From: Dunaliella salina
Lineage: Eukaryota; Chlorophyta; Chlorophyceae; Chlamydomonadales; Dunaliellaceae
Assembly: GCA_002284615.2 (NCBI GenBank)
Contig: MU069472.1
Span: 1,242-17,043, forward strand
Length of the DNA: 15,802 nt
Direction: 5' to 3'
Every line of letters starts with the position of its first letter. Position 1 is the first letter of the stretch. The translations under genes were made by a program, and so were the position numbers. Shown piece after piece: positions 10,001 through 15,760 of the stretch. Below the pieces are notes generated by a model, which saw only the letters and a program-made list of their open reading frames with translations, was not told where the DNA came from and did no database searches.

Positions 10001-13000
10001 GCTGCCTGTGTTGCAATGGATTCCCTCTCGCTTTTATCTTCAGACCCCAACGGTGACTCTTGCTTTTCCACATGCCTGGGCAGTGTAGGCGAGCACACGG
10101 GTGAAACACACTGAAGTAAATTTGAGTCAACACAGCTGCTGAGATTGTGATGGACTTTGGAGTTCGTTGAGGCATTCATGGCGCATCACACTGGCTCTTC
10201 TGTGTGTGGTCTGTGATGGGGTAGACCACAGATTATCCATTAAAAAACGTCAGGGTGTAATAGCAAAAATGCCTTAGGAGCGCCTGGACTCTTGGACTCA
10301 GGCTGGGAAACGAAACTGTCAACTAAAGCAACTCTTCTGCCTGCATCTCTCGCCAGCTTTTTCTTGCGCCTGCTACCATGCTGTCTTTTCAGTGTGCGCG
10401 TGTGTATATGTCTCTTGCCAAGATTCTCGGTAGATCACTATTTGCCTGTCATGAATCATGTAAAACCCATTTTAAAAAAAATGCAGTAATCATGAGTTAC
10501 AGTAATGACACAATTGTTGCGCATTACCTGCAGCCAACACACAGAGGGAGCGAGGTGACTTCACCACGCTGCTCAAGGAGATGTACCCGGAGTGCAAGGC
10601 TGCTGGGCTGCTGCTGACTGCTGCCACTAAGGCCATCAACACGGAGCCCCACTATGAGCTGGCAGAAATCCACAAGTACCTTGATTGGTGAGCTGTGCTT
10701 TGTTGTGGTGCATCACGCTCCAAGCAGGGCAAAAGTCGGCTGGGCAGCTGTCAAGAACAGGTACTCGTACTTTGGTTTGGCAAGAGGTGGAGGTTAAATG
10801 GAAAGAAGGAAGCACTCTTTTCAACAATGGAGGGAATTAAGACTGAGGGTCCGCGGCTGGGCTTGTGCTTGGCAATTTATGATGTATTGGCGTTGGGAGT
10901 CCTTTGACGGCACTCGCTCCTTGTTCTAATTAAAGCCTGCTAGCCTCCACTTGGCTTGCTAGTTAGGCAATTCCCTTAATGCACGCGGCCTCTCTGGCAG
11001 TTTACCCGTTTCCATTCTTTTCCTTTAGCCTCCAGCCACTCTTGGAAGCTTCCAACAGCTTATGCTGAATGCTGTTGTTCATGCTGCAGGATCAACCTTA
11101 TGTCTTACGACTTCTACGGCGGCTCCTTCCCTGGAACTACCATTGCACAGGTTGGTTTGTGATGGTAGAAGTTGATGCACTTTTTGCCCAGGTTAATTTG
11201 TTATGGCAGAGGTAAATGCACTTTATTTCTATTGCATTGCATGTTCAGGCATAGAAGCAGGGCAAGAGCAGATGCCCATGCTTGGTGATTGTGCTTCTGT
11301 TGATTGTAGAAGTGCAATGAATATTTGATACCCAAAACAACAATTAAGTTGACCGGCACTGAAGCTCACAGTGAGTCCCACCAATTTAAAAGCACATGAG
11401 TGCTCAACCAAAAAGGTATGGACAAAGGCCTGCAATCTGTTTGCCACAAATGCCAATTTTTCCAGATGTCATCGCATACTCCTGAGCAGCTTATTGAAGC
11501 CCTTGCCTTGTCTCTTGTAAACTCATGCCTCACATTTGCCAAAACGCCCGCGCTTAAAGAGAGCCACCATTTAGAGCTACAAGCAGTCTGATACCCAACT
11601 GATGCTGTGTTCTTGCTGGCAATCGCACAATTAGCCATGACTCACCACATCAATTTTGACAGGCTGATGGTGCCTTGAATGCATGTTGCTCTTGCTCAGG
11701 TGCACACACCAGTGCAAGATTGCCGCAGCAGGTGGTGTGGCAAACCCTTTGATATTAGCACCGGCCTTGAGCAGTACCTGGAGGCAGGCGTACCCAGGCA
11801 TAAACTTGTCTTTGGGCTCGGAACTTATGGAAGAACTTTCAAGCTTGCCAACCCAGGCCAGGAAAACACTGCCCCTGGCCGGGCTGCTGCTGTTGGTGAG
11901 TTAATGATTGCCTCTCCTGCCCTTGTTGTTTGAAAAGGCAAAGAAGAGCCAAGTTTTATAAGGGCAGACCAGACGGTTTGCAAGGAAGGTTCCACCGCTT
12001 GATGTTGTGTTGGCAAAGAGTCCAGAGTCTATTCTGCCAGAAGAGTCTGTGAGTTCGTGGAAAGGAATCTCCTTTGTCTGCCGTGGAGGAAGAAGGTAAA
12101 AAGAATGGCTGTGAATGCCCTGAAAAAAAGTTGTGTCTGACCGAGAGAGTAGAAAAATGTTTTCTCCAATGGAAGGGTTCCCTCTAGAAAAGGATGTAAA
12201 GGGACTGGTGCATTTTTTGCATGATGAAACCGCTGCTCCTTTCTGTTTGTGGCTGATGAAACAATCACGTGATGATACCTGTTTCTTGTGTGAGGCAAGA
12301 GGAAAAGATTGCTGATAACTGTTTCTTGTGTGAGGCAAGAGGAAAAGATTGCTGATACCNGTTTCTTGTGTGAGGCAAGAGGANAAGATTGCTGATAACT
12401 GTTTCTTGTGTNAGGCAAGAGGAAAAGATTGCTGATACCTGTTTCTTGTGTGAGGCAAGAGGAAAAGATTGCTGATACCTGTTTCTTGTGTGAGGCAAGA
12501 GGAAAAGATTGCTGTTTAAAAACAGGGCTTACACACCAGCTGATGAAGCATGCATGCAGCCTGGAACCTCTGGCACGGAAATGATAATGAAAAAGCTTCA
12601 ACTGCGGTGCAGAAAAGCACTCCCTACATAAGTAAAGGAACAGGTGCGCAGGTGCAGAATCAGCTCAGCAAATGCACATTCAAACTTGTTACATTGACCT
12701 TCTCATGTCATCTTGCACAAGGGAGGACACAGCAGTATGGTGTCATTGCCAAGCTGGGGGCTGAAGGGGGAACAAAGGAAAGAAGAAGGACGAACCTGGG
12801 CAGGCAACAGAAAATAGCATTGCAATCAAGTGTGGGAAAAGAAATGGTATTTGTGTCAAGCTGGGGCTCCATACCAAAAACCTTTTAGTTGCCGGATGCA
12901 CAACCTCACACATGGCTGCACTGTGATCCTTGCCACGCAGGGCCTGCGCCTGGCGGAGACTGCACAATTGATGATGGCGTGCTGGCCTGGTACGAGATCA

Positions 13001-15760
13001 AGCGTGAGCTGGAGGCATCCAACCCCAAACCCTCCAACTTTTTGGGACCCTCAGACAACAATTACTCAATTGACAAGCACGGACTTGCCGCGTATGTAAC
13101 CTACGGGCCCAACAAGGAGTACTGGGTGGGCTTTGATACACCAGAGACGCTGCACTCAAAGGTAAAATAAAGGAAGGACTACGCTTGCCATCGTTCGGCC
13201 GCGTGCATTAAGGGAAGGTCACACGTCCTGAAAGGCAGTGCCTCACCATGCAGACTAAGAGATGTTGCACTCGAAGGTGAGCTGCGGTCTTGAGCATCTG
13301 GTAAAGTGTCTGCCCCTTTTGGAGCCATTTTGTGTCCTTTGTGCAGCCAACGCTTGTACAGGTGTTTCCAAGGACTGGCAGATGAGTCCCGCTCCCAAGC
13401 AAACATGAAGATAGGGGTAAGATGTTGGTCCCACTCCCCAGTCGATGAGCCGACAAAGCAGCAGTGTTTCCTCTGGTCTCATGGTGGGCCTGGGCTTGGG
13501 GCAGCAATTGTTGAGCACAGCGTGCCAGCAGGGGGCCTCAGCAGTTGTGAGCTTGTGCAATGATTAATTATTTGATTAATACATACACTATGATGGAGGA
13601 GCAAGAATGCGACGGGCAAAGATGGGTATGACAAGATAAGAGACTTGAAAGTCTTCTGATTAATTGTGACTGCAGATCGTTCAAAAGGGGTCCTCTTTAG
13701 AACGGGGGGTGTACATTCACTTTCAGCCTTAAAAGCGTTTTTTTGTTGGACATAGCAGGACATAGCCCTGAAAATTCTAAAGGCAGTGTATAACGAATCA
13801 TTCTGGCTGTGCTTATCACATAGGAAAAAAGAGGGCCCATTCTGCCGATTCAGAAGCGGGATTCTTTCAGATCCTCAATTCTCATCTGGGACACTTTGCT
13901 GACCATGATGGTTGAGCACTTACTTTGCCATCGGTTCCAAATTGTTGCCAATGCAACAGAGTTCTTGTGAGGGGTCTGCTTGAGCGCATGCCTTAGCACT
14001 CTGTGCTTATTATTATTATTCTCTTGCATTTATAAGGGGGAGGAAGCTCCCCACATGCAAAGCTCCATCTATCAAGTGTCGTTGTTCACCTGCAGCTACT
14101 TTTCGATGTGCAGGATGTTAGTATGTTATATGTGAGTTATAAACACAAAAAAAATGGGAGTGAAAAATGGTCCCAGGATGGAGCTGTGGGTCATTTTTGG
14201 GTGATCTGAGGCCAGGAGAGTGATCTGGGATCCTCCGATTTTCATCATTTTTTGGTGAACATAAGGCCCCGGTCACACGTGGGGGATCATCCTCCCGGGA
14301 TCAGGGTCGGGATCAAGGGTCGGATTTTAATTTCTGTGATTTTAAATATTTTGGGCGTGTTTCCAAGGTCCTTGGGTCGTGCAAACCTATATCGAAAAAT
14401 TTGAGGGGTTGATCCCGACTCCTGGGGGTTACTCCCCCCCCCCTATCCCCCGATTTACCCCCCTGATCCCTGGGTTTTTTTCCCCACGCGTGACCGGGGC
14501 CTAATATTCCTCAGGAAAATGATGGTTGGCATGGTTAAATTAGTGAAATAAAACTGGGAAGGAGCATATCCAGGAGATTGGGGAGTTACCCAGCTGTGGA
14601 AAAATGGTCCCAGGGTGGAGCTGCGGAACATTCTTGGGTGATCTGAGGCCAGGAGGGTGCTCTGGAGTGCTCCAATTCCCACAATTGTTTAGTGAACATA
14701 TCATTTCTTAGAAAAAATGATGGTTGGCATGGTTATATTTAGACAAATACAGCTGGGAAGGAGTATATGAATGTAACGATACGTTATATATATCCCCAGA
14801 TCGCCAGGTGTGGTAGGCAAGGCAGGATAATCCCTTTTCTTACATTTAATAGCGAAGCGTTACATTCCCCCCTGCCTAGATTCGGACATCCCGGCCAAAT
14901 TCGGGAATTTTCCCTACTCATGGCCAGTCGGAGTCCTTGTATTCGTCCTTGCCCAAGAGACGATTTCTGCATCCTTGCTCAAGGGATGCGTTTTGCTTTG
15001 CCTAGCCTTTTGCCTTTTTGCCAAGCGTGGAAATTGGGGAGTTGGGCAGCTCTGAAAATGTGGGTATTCTTGCAGTGTTCTTGTGTAAAACCTACCTTTT
15101 CGACAATCTGGTAAGCTGTCACTTAGTCAAGTTCAAACTGCTTCAGTGCGAGGGTAAGTAAGTAAGTATGGCAAGCACGTTTTCAAGCTCAAGCACCACC
15201 TTGCAGAGATAACGCAAACCACAGCACAATTTGCACACAAACCCGAGCACAATTTGCTATTGAAGTTGCTTGCCAAATTGACTCGCGGAGCCAAGATCTG
15301 GAGCCAGGGTCCACAGGAAGACCTCATCATGCACAGGCTGTCCCGTTCCACCTTATGAGGGTGAAAGTGATCTGCGCTCTTGTGTGGTTTGCGCAGGTCT
15401 GCTATGCTGCCTCCCAAAGGCTGCAGGGCACGATGGCCTGGGATGGAGAGCTGGATGATGACCAGGAGCTGCTGCGGTCCATCCGGGAGAGCTGGGAAAA
15501 CCCCCGCACATGCGACCGGATTGAGCCAGAAGAGTGCCCAGATCCGCCTGCTGACCTGGAGTGCGAGGCAACAAGTGATGGTGGCGATGGTGGTGGTAGT
15601 GATGGTGGTAGCGGGGGTAACAGCCCTGGTGGGGATTGCATTGCTACCTACACCATCAAGTCTGGTGACACGTGCTGGAAATTGTGGACAGATAANGACC
15701 TCAGCCAGGAGCAGTTCATGCAGCTCAATCCGGGTTTGGAGTGCAGTGCACTGCCCGTCG
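422..15760 (+). CDS. Secreted modular GH18 chitinase-like protein with LysM domain, 16 exons, 3' partial
   Basis: Exons: 422-628, 1215-1316, 1832-1992, 4107-4258, 4733-4781, 5557-5893, 6213-6253, 6930-7032, 8459-8589, 9476-9593, 9917-9947, 10534-10687, 11090-11150, 11700-11895, 12941-13161, 15397-15760. They sum to 2428 nt and all join in phase through GT-AG introns. GH18 enzymes hydrolyse beta-1,4 N-acetylglucosamine polymers with a Glu acid and substrate assistance. Visible landmarks are VYTTNWAQW (strand 1), HIFYAFAM (strand 2), LISIGGWS (strand 3), GIDLDWEYP (strand 4, catalytic E470), INLMSYDFYG (strand 6), KLVFGLGTYGRTF (strand 7) and GTMAW (strand 8). An N-terminal signal peptide, three Cys modules and an unassigned region precede GH18; a Gly/Asp linker and LysM follow it. 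ATG 422 is the first ATG after an in-frame TGA at 383. The gene runs past the window. GH18 and LysM are secure; substrate and N-terminal function are inferred. Residue numbers omit the optional exon at 3445-3519. Confidence 0.88.
629..1214 (+). other. Intron 1
   Basis: GTGGGC donor, AAAG acceptor after a strong CT tract. No repeat or coding segment noticed. Confidence 0.7.
1215..1316 (+). CDS. Exon 2: second Cys module
   Basis: A symmetric 102-nt phase 0-0 exon giving residues 70-103. It reads CYHERRQFGEPC, then QCDTGLSC. A long pyrimidine tract (about 1152-1200) precedes the AAAG acceptor and the donor is GTGAGC. This frame has no ATG, so a start-based ORF search misses it. The repeated GEPC...C-x-x-G-L-S-C pattern shared with exon 3 is the main support. 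Confidence 0.78.
1317..1831 (+). other. Intron 2
   Basis: GTGAGC donor, CTGCAG acceptor. The only internal structure noticed is a short direct repeat (GCACTGTTTTT twice near 1628-1650). Confidence 0.72.
1832..1992 (+). CDS. Exon 3: third Cys module
   Basis: Encodes residues 104-156 plus two bases of a Gly codon. It begins CFHVEGRMGEPC, then SCQDGLTC, VCGPG and DVSCKG. The acceptor is CTGCAG. The chosen donor is GTGAGT at 1993 (phase 2), which joins exon 4 in frame. A second donor, GTAAGG at 1986 (phase 1), would join exon 5 directly and keep the frame, skipping exon 4. Confidence 0.72.
2199..2345 (-). repeat. SINE-like repeat with tRNA-like B box
   Basis: On the minus strand GTTCGATTC (2291-2299) matches a pol III B box, and a degenerate tRNA-like stretch precedes it (2300-2345). 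Downstream on the minus strand, TTCCCTTAATGCACGC and a pyrimidine-rich tail recur in two other introns (10971-11035; 13162-13217 on the minus strand). The tRNA arms do not pair well, so this is a derived element, not a tRNA gene. Confidence 0.5.
3279..3330. repeat. AT-rich imperfect palindrome
   Basis: An almost pure A/T stretch (TAATTATATTATATTATATA and on) with local self-complementarity, inside intron 3. No element ends were identified. Confidence 0.5.
3445..3519 (+). CDS. Candidate cassette exon 3a (uncertain)
   Basis: A coding-looking stretch inside the long intron 3. The frame reads GEEGPNVAEEELQEAN followed by EAVTAAEQV, acidic and helix-forming. Taken as 3445-3519 it is 75 nt with phase 2 on both sides, so it could be included or skipped without a frame change, and it would lead smoothly into the charged helix of exon 4. 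Against it, the acceptor after ATGAG has no pyrimidine tract and the donor is a weak GTGTTT. An in-frame TGA at 3425 blocks extension upstream. It could instead be an exon relic. It is left out of the main gene model. Confidence 0.33.
3976..4042. repeat. TTA trinucleotide microsatellite
   Basis: A near-perfect (TTA)n run with a few TTG/TTT interruptions, about 65 bp before exon 4. It reads as poly-Leu on + and poly-Asn on -, but is intronic. Confidence 0.93.
4107..4258 (+). CDS. Exon 4: charged helix and start of unassigned domain
   Basis: Encodes residues 157-208. A very strong pyrimidine tract and CTGCAG acceptor precede a frame reading LFDKDKSERVGRQV, then NKAKETEFAYTEGAV and GVVASFEIG. 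Phase 2 at the start matches the exon 3 donor at 1993, and phase 1 at the end matches exon 5, giving FEIG-TAYGPSGEFGC across the junction. The donor GTCGGT is weak. The frame continues to a TGA at 4276 if unspliced, so it could be mistaken for the end of a small ORF. Confidence 0.68.
4259..4732 (+). other. Intron 4 with diverged direct repeats
   Basis: GTCGGT donor, CTGCAG acceptor. Two diverged copies of about 71 bp (4271-4341 and 4342-4412) share GATGC-CCTTG, ACACTTGCATT and TGGTAGG-like blocks. A weaker third copy starts near 4461. Confidence 0.55.
4733..4781 (+). CDS. Exon 5: 49-nt micro-exon of unassigned domain
   Basis: Encodes TAYGPSGEFGCYKTE plus two bases of a Cys codon (residues 209-224). 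It follows a CTGCAG acceptor and ends at a GTGCGT donor in phase 2, so that TG joins T of exon 6 to make Cys. An alternative donor GTGGGC at 4786 is phase 0 and would throw exon 6 out of frame. A run of 13 G starts at 4795, 14 nt inside the intron. Confidence 0.65.
4782..5556 (+). other. Intron 5
   Basis: GTGCGT donor, TTCGCAG acceptor. Contains G13 at 4795-4807 and two diverged related blocks (about 4887-4952 and 5370-5442) sharing TGCCATCTCTTGT and AGAGCTGAAA. Confidence 0.6.
5557..5893 (+). CDS. Exon 6: Gly/aromatic-rich unassigned domain
   Basis: Encodes residues 225-336. It opens IGGQLDVSADIGYAKSV, then YYYWGSIAGTS, LAEVGVGPDLG, GLIFAVEGGNIIGWS and GWSLVPFVTVGSVKCE. The alternating small, aromatic and hydrophobic residues suggest beta structure. 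A more polar tail (SIPVRELLDANDLKGY) leads into GH18. The acceptor is TTCGCAG and the donor GTGAGC in phase 0. I do not recognise a named family. A membrane role is unlikely because the segments are short and interrupted by Gly, Asp and Ser. Confidence 0.78.
5894..6212 (+). other. Intron 6
   Basis: GTGAGC donor, CTCCAAAG acceptor, 319 nt, the shortest intron. Nothing else seen. Confidence 0.75.
6213..6253 (+). CDS. Exon 7: GH18 strand 1, 41-nt micro-exon
   Basis: Reads VNAVYTTNWAQWR (residues 337-349), matching the usual opening of GH18 barrels (a Y-x-x-N-W pattern). AAAG acceptor, GTAGGT donor, phase 2, so that AG plus C of the next exon gives Ser. It is too short to be found by ORF length. 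Confidence 0.82.
6254..6929 (+). other. Intron 7
   Basis: GTAGGT donor, TTTGCAG acceptor. No repeat or coding segment recognised. Confidence 0.75.
6930..7032 (+). CDS. Exon 8: GH18 strand 2 region
   Basis: Residues 350-384: SGNAGRPEFC, then YAYEPKHLDGSLYTHIFYAFAM. THIFYAFA is the conserved second strand of GH18. TTTGCAG acceptor and GTGCGG donor in phase 0. If unspliced, the frame runs to a TAG at 7105. Confidence 0.85.
7033..8458 (+). other. Intron 8
   Basis: GTGCGG donor, TTGCAG acceptor. Contains one copy of the ~198-bp repeat family near 7929-8045. Nothing recognised in 7107-7920 or 8100-8450. Confidence 0.72.
7929..8045 (+). repeat. Dispersed repeat family R, copy 1
   Basis: TCTGAGGCCAGGAGAGTGAT (from 7962) is identical to copy 2 (14205), and GAACATA closes both. 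This copy carries a local triplication of TTTTTGACACCAG (about 7996-8035) where the others have a single TTTTTTGGTGAAC-like segment. Confidence 0.75.
8459..8589 (+). CDS. Exon 9: GH18 strand 3 with SxGG motif
   Basis: Residues 385-427: VTPSFEVVDLEENE, then GGPEKLISIGGWSFS. S414-I-G-G417 is the conserved SxGG substrate-site motif. FAM-VTPSFEVV across the exon 8/9 border matches the family's usual run after strand 2. TTGCAG acceptor and GTGAGT donor, phase 2. Confidence 0.87.
8590..9475 (+). other. Intron 9
   Basis: GTGAGT donor, TTCACAG acceptor. Holds a tRNA-like head (8733-8805), a G12 run (9344-9355), and short ATGGCAACA repeats near 9202-9220. Confidence 0.7.
8733..8805 (+). repeat. tRNA-like SINE head
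   Basis: TGACCCAGCAG (8738-8748) resembles a pol III A box, and GGTTCAAATTG (8790-8800) a B box at a normal tRNA-like spacing of about 40 nt. Stems are degenerate and no anticodon arm is clear, so it is more likely a SINE fragment than a tRNA gene. Confidence 0.42.
9476..9593 (+). CDS. Exon 10: GH18 helix 3 and first half of catalytic motif
   Basis: Residues 428-467: GTDAKTIFPAMARS, then FIASAIDYAKRKGFQGIDL. It stops between the two catalytic-core Asp residues: D466 is the last Asp here, and exon 11 opens with D468. In the family motif D-x-x-D-x-D-x-E the first position is Gln (Q463), while the three catalytic-core acids are kept. CACAG acceptor, GTACGT donor, phase 0. Confidence 0.87.
9594..9916 (+). 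other. Intron 9b (between exons 10 and 11)
   Basis: GTACGT donor and CCACAG acceptor. The 3' half is C/A-rich (many CACAC and ACTCAC units), replacing a normal CT tract. The exon 10 frame stays open across it, but retention would put exon 11 out of frame. Confidence 0.75.
9917..9947 (+). CDS. Exon 11: catalytic DWE micro-exon, 31 nt
   Basis: Encodes DWEYPNYEKT plus one base. It holds D468 and E470, the predicted proton donor of the GH18 motif. It follows a long C/A-rich acceptor tract ending CCACAG and ends at GTGCGT in phase 1. Skipping this exon would remove the active site and shift the frame (31 nt is not a multiple of three). Confidence 0.88.
9948..10533 (+). other. Intron 10 (between exons 11 and 12)
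   Basis: GTGCGT donor, CTGCAG acceptor. Nothing further recognised. Confidence 0.75.
10534..10687 (+). CDS. Exon 12: GH18 strand 5 region
   Basis: Residues 478-528: ANTQRERGDFTTLLKEMY, then AAGLLLTAATKAINTE and IHKYLDW. LLLTAA is strand 5, and YLDW leads into strand 6. CTGCAG acceptor and GTGAGC donor; the Trp codon is split TG|G. Confidence 0.88.
10688..11089 (+). other. Intron 11 (between exons 12 and 13) with SINE-like tail
   Basis: GTGAGC donor, CTGCAG acceptor. Positions 10971-10990 are the exact reverse complement of 13197-13216 (20 of 20), and similarity continues into a pyrimidine tail to about 11035. Confidence 0.72.
11090..11150 (+). CDS. Exon 13: GH18 strand 6, MSYD motif
   Basis: Residues 529-549: WINLMSYDFYGGSF, then PGTTIAQ. 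M533-S-Y535-D536 is the conserved M-x-Y-D motif that contacts the -1 sugar. CTGCAG acceptor, unusual GTTGGT donor, phase 0. The boundary is partly duplicated 41 bp downstream in the intron. Confidence 0.87.
11144..11225 (+). repeat. 41-bp tandem duplication across the exon 13 donor
   Basis: GCACAG|GTTGGTTTGTGATGG (11145 on) recurs as GCCCAG|GTTAATTTGTTATGG 41 bp later, and both continue to ATGCACTTT. One unit spans the exon-intron border, so a second potential donor (GTTAAT, 11192) was created. Confidence 0.75.
11151..11699 (+). other. Intron 12 (between exons 13 and 14)
   Basis: GTTGGT donor, GCTCAG acceptor. Apart from the 41-bp duplication nothing was recognised. Confidence 0.72.
11700..11895 (+). 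CDS. Exon 14: GH18 strand 7 region
   Basis: Residues 550-614: VHTPVQDCRSRWCGKPFD, then GLEQYLEAGVPRHKLVFG and LGTYGRTFKL. It corresponds to the helix and strand 7 (KLV-x-G...YGRT) of GH18. C556 and C561 may form a local disulfide. GCTCAG acceptor and GTGAGT donor, phase 1. Confidence 0.86.
11896..12940 (+). other. Intron 13 (between exons 14 and 15) with minisatellite
   Basis: GTGAGT donor, ACGCAG acceptor. Contains the 40-bp array at 12275-12514. Nothing recognised in 12515-12940. Confidence 0.75.
12275..12514 (+). repeat. 40-bp minisatellite, about six copies
   Basis: GTTTCTTGTGTGAGGCAAGA starts at 12281, 12321, 12361, 12401, 12441 and 12481, exactly 40 bp apart and nearly identical. Copies differ mainly in GATAAC versus GATACC. 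Three N bases (12360, 12384, 12412) suggest unresolved copies in the assembly. No spacers, so not CRISPR. Confidence 0.95.
12941..13161 (+). CDS. Exon 15: GH18 insertion and strand 8 lead-in
   Basis: Residues 615-688: GPAPGGDCTIDDGVLAWY, then EIKREL, HGLAAYVTYG and EYWVGFDTPETLHSK. G-x-L-A-W-Y-E-I and WVGFD-x-P-E are familiar late GH18 segments. ACGCAG acceptor. The donor in use appears to be the weak GTAAAA at 13162. A near copy of the exon's last 18 nt with a good GTGAGC donor sits 115 bp downstream. Confidence 0.86.
13162..13258 (-). mobile_element. Short SINE-like insertion at the exon 15 border
   Basis: Shares CGTGCATTAAGGGAAGG and a flanking ACTACGCTTG-like block with 2216-2260, and is antisense to 10971-11035. 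It is bordered by near-identical 18-nt segments (13144-13161 and 13259-13276, 15 of 18 identical, the differences all transitions), as expected of a target-site duplication. Only the 13168-13217 part is shared with other copies; the rest is unassigned. Confidence 0.5.
14150..14570 (+). repeat. Dispersed repeat family R, copy 2 (split by MITE)
   Basis: Left part 14150-14264 and right part 14502-14570, with the MITE between. With the MITE removed, the spacing from this copy to copy 3 is about 198 bp, the repeat unit. Shares ATGGTTGGCATGGTTA and CTGGGAAGGAG blocks with copy 3. Confidence 0.78.
14265..14501. mobile_element. 237-bp MITE, PIF/Harbinger-like
   Basis: Terminal inverted repeats: left GGCCCCGGTCACACGTGGGG and right CCCCACGCGTGACCGGGGCC match 19 of 20 when inverted. 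It is flanked by direct TAA on both sides (14262-14264, 14502-14504). Repeat copy 3 shows the matching empty site. It has no coding capacity. The 3-bp TAA target duplication suggests the PIF/Harbinger superfamily, which is an inference. Confidence 0.85.
14571..14770 (+). repeat. Dispersed repeat family R, copy 3
   Basis: GGGAGTTACCCAGCTGTGG, AAATGGTCCCAGGGTGGAGC, TCTGAGGCCAGGAGGGTG and ATGGTTGGCATGGTTA follow the order of copy 2. Ends at GGAAGGAGTATAT, where the LTR-like sequence begins. A possible further start (AATTGGGGAGTTGGGCAGCT) lies at 15032. Confidence 0.75.
14772..15026 (-). mobile_element. LTR-retrotransposon end remnant (tentative)
   Basis: On the minus strand a purine run (GGCAGGGGGGAA) lies directly before TGTAACGC, and the segment 14864 down to 14772 starts TGTAACG and ends CGTTACA, the pattern of a polypurine tract plus a 3' LTR. 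The LTR would be only 93 bp, no partner LTR or target duplication was found, and no pol reading frame is evident. Confidence 0.35.
15397..15760 (+). CDS. Exon 16: GH18 end, linker and LysM domain
   Basis: Residues 689-809 plus one base. VCYAASQRLQGTMAW closes the GH18 barrel (W703). A Cys-containing hinge (C727, C735, C744) and a Gly/Asp/Ser linker (about 749-767) follow. The LysM then starts YTIKSGDTCWKLW and ends LNPGLECSALPVG; Y-x-I-x-x-G-D-T-C and LNP are LysM hallmarks. LysM binds N-acetylglucosamine chains. An ambiguous base at 15696 leaves one residue as Lys or Asn. The GTGAGT donor at 15761 shows that the gene continues. Confidence 0.87.

Larger units (their letters stand above)
13162..15396 (+). 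other. Intron 14 (between exons 15 and 16), nested repeats
   Basis: GTAAAA donor, GCGCAG acceptor. From left: the SINE-like insertion, nothing recognised in 13280-14130, R copies 2 and 3, a MITE inside copy 2, an LTR-end-like remnant, then about 300 bp without recognised features before exon 16. Confidence 0.72.

Noticed and set aside
12275..12514. Possible CRISPR array
   Set aside because: Units are contiguous with no unique spacers, and the context is a eukaryotic intron.
11901..12601. Several overlapping minus-strand ORFs with repeated SFPLASHKKQ-like peptides
   Set aside because: They are the 40-bp minisatellite read in all three frames. The array is intronic and the peptides only reflect absence of stops in the unit.
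14767..15114. 115-codon + strand ORF
   Set aside because: It overlaps the LTR-like remnant and repeat edge, has no recognisable domain, and shows no start or splice support.
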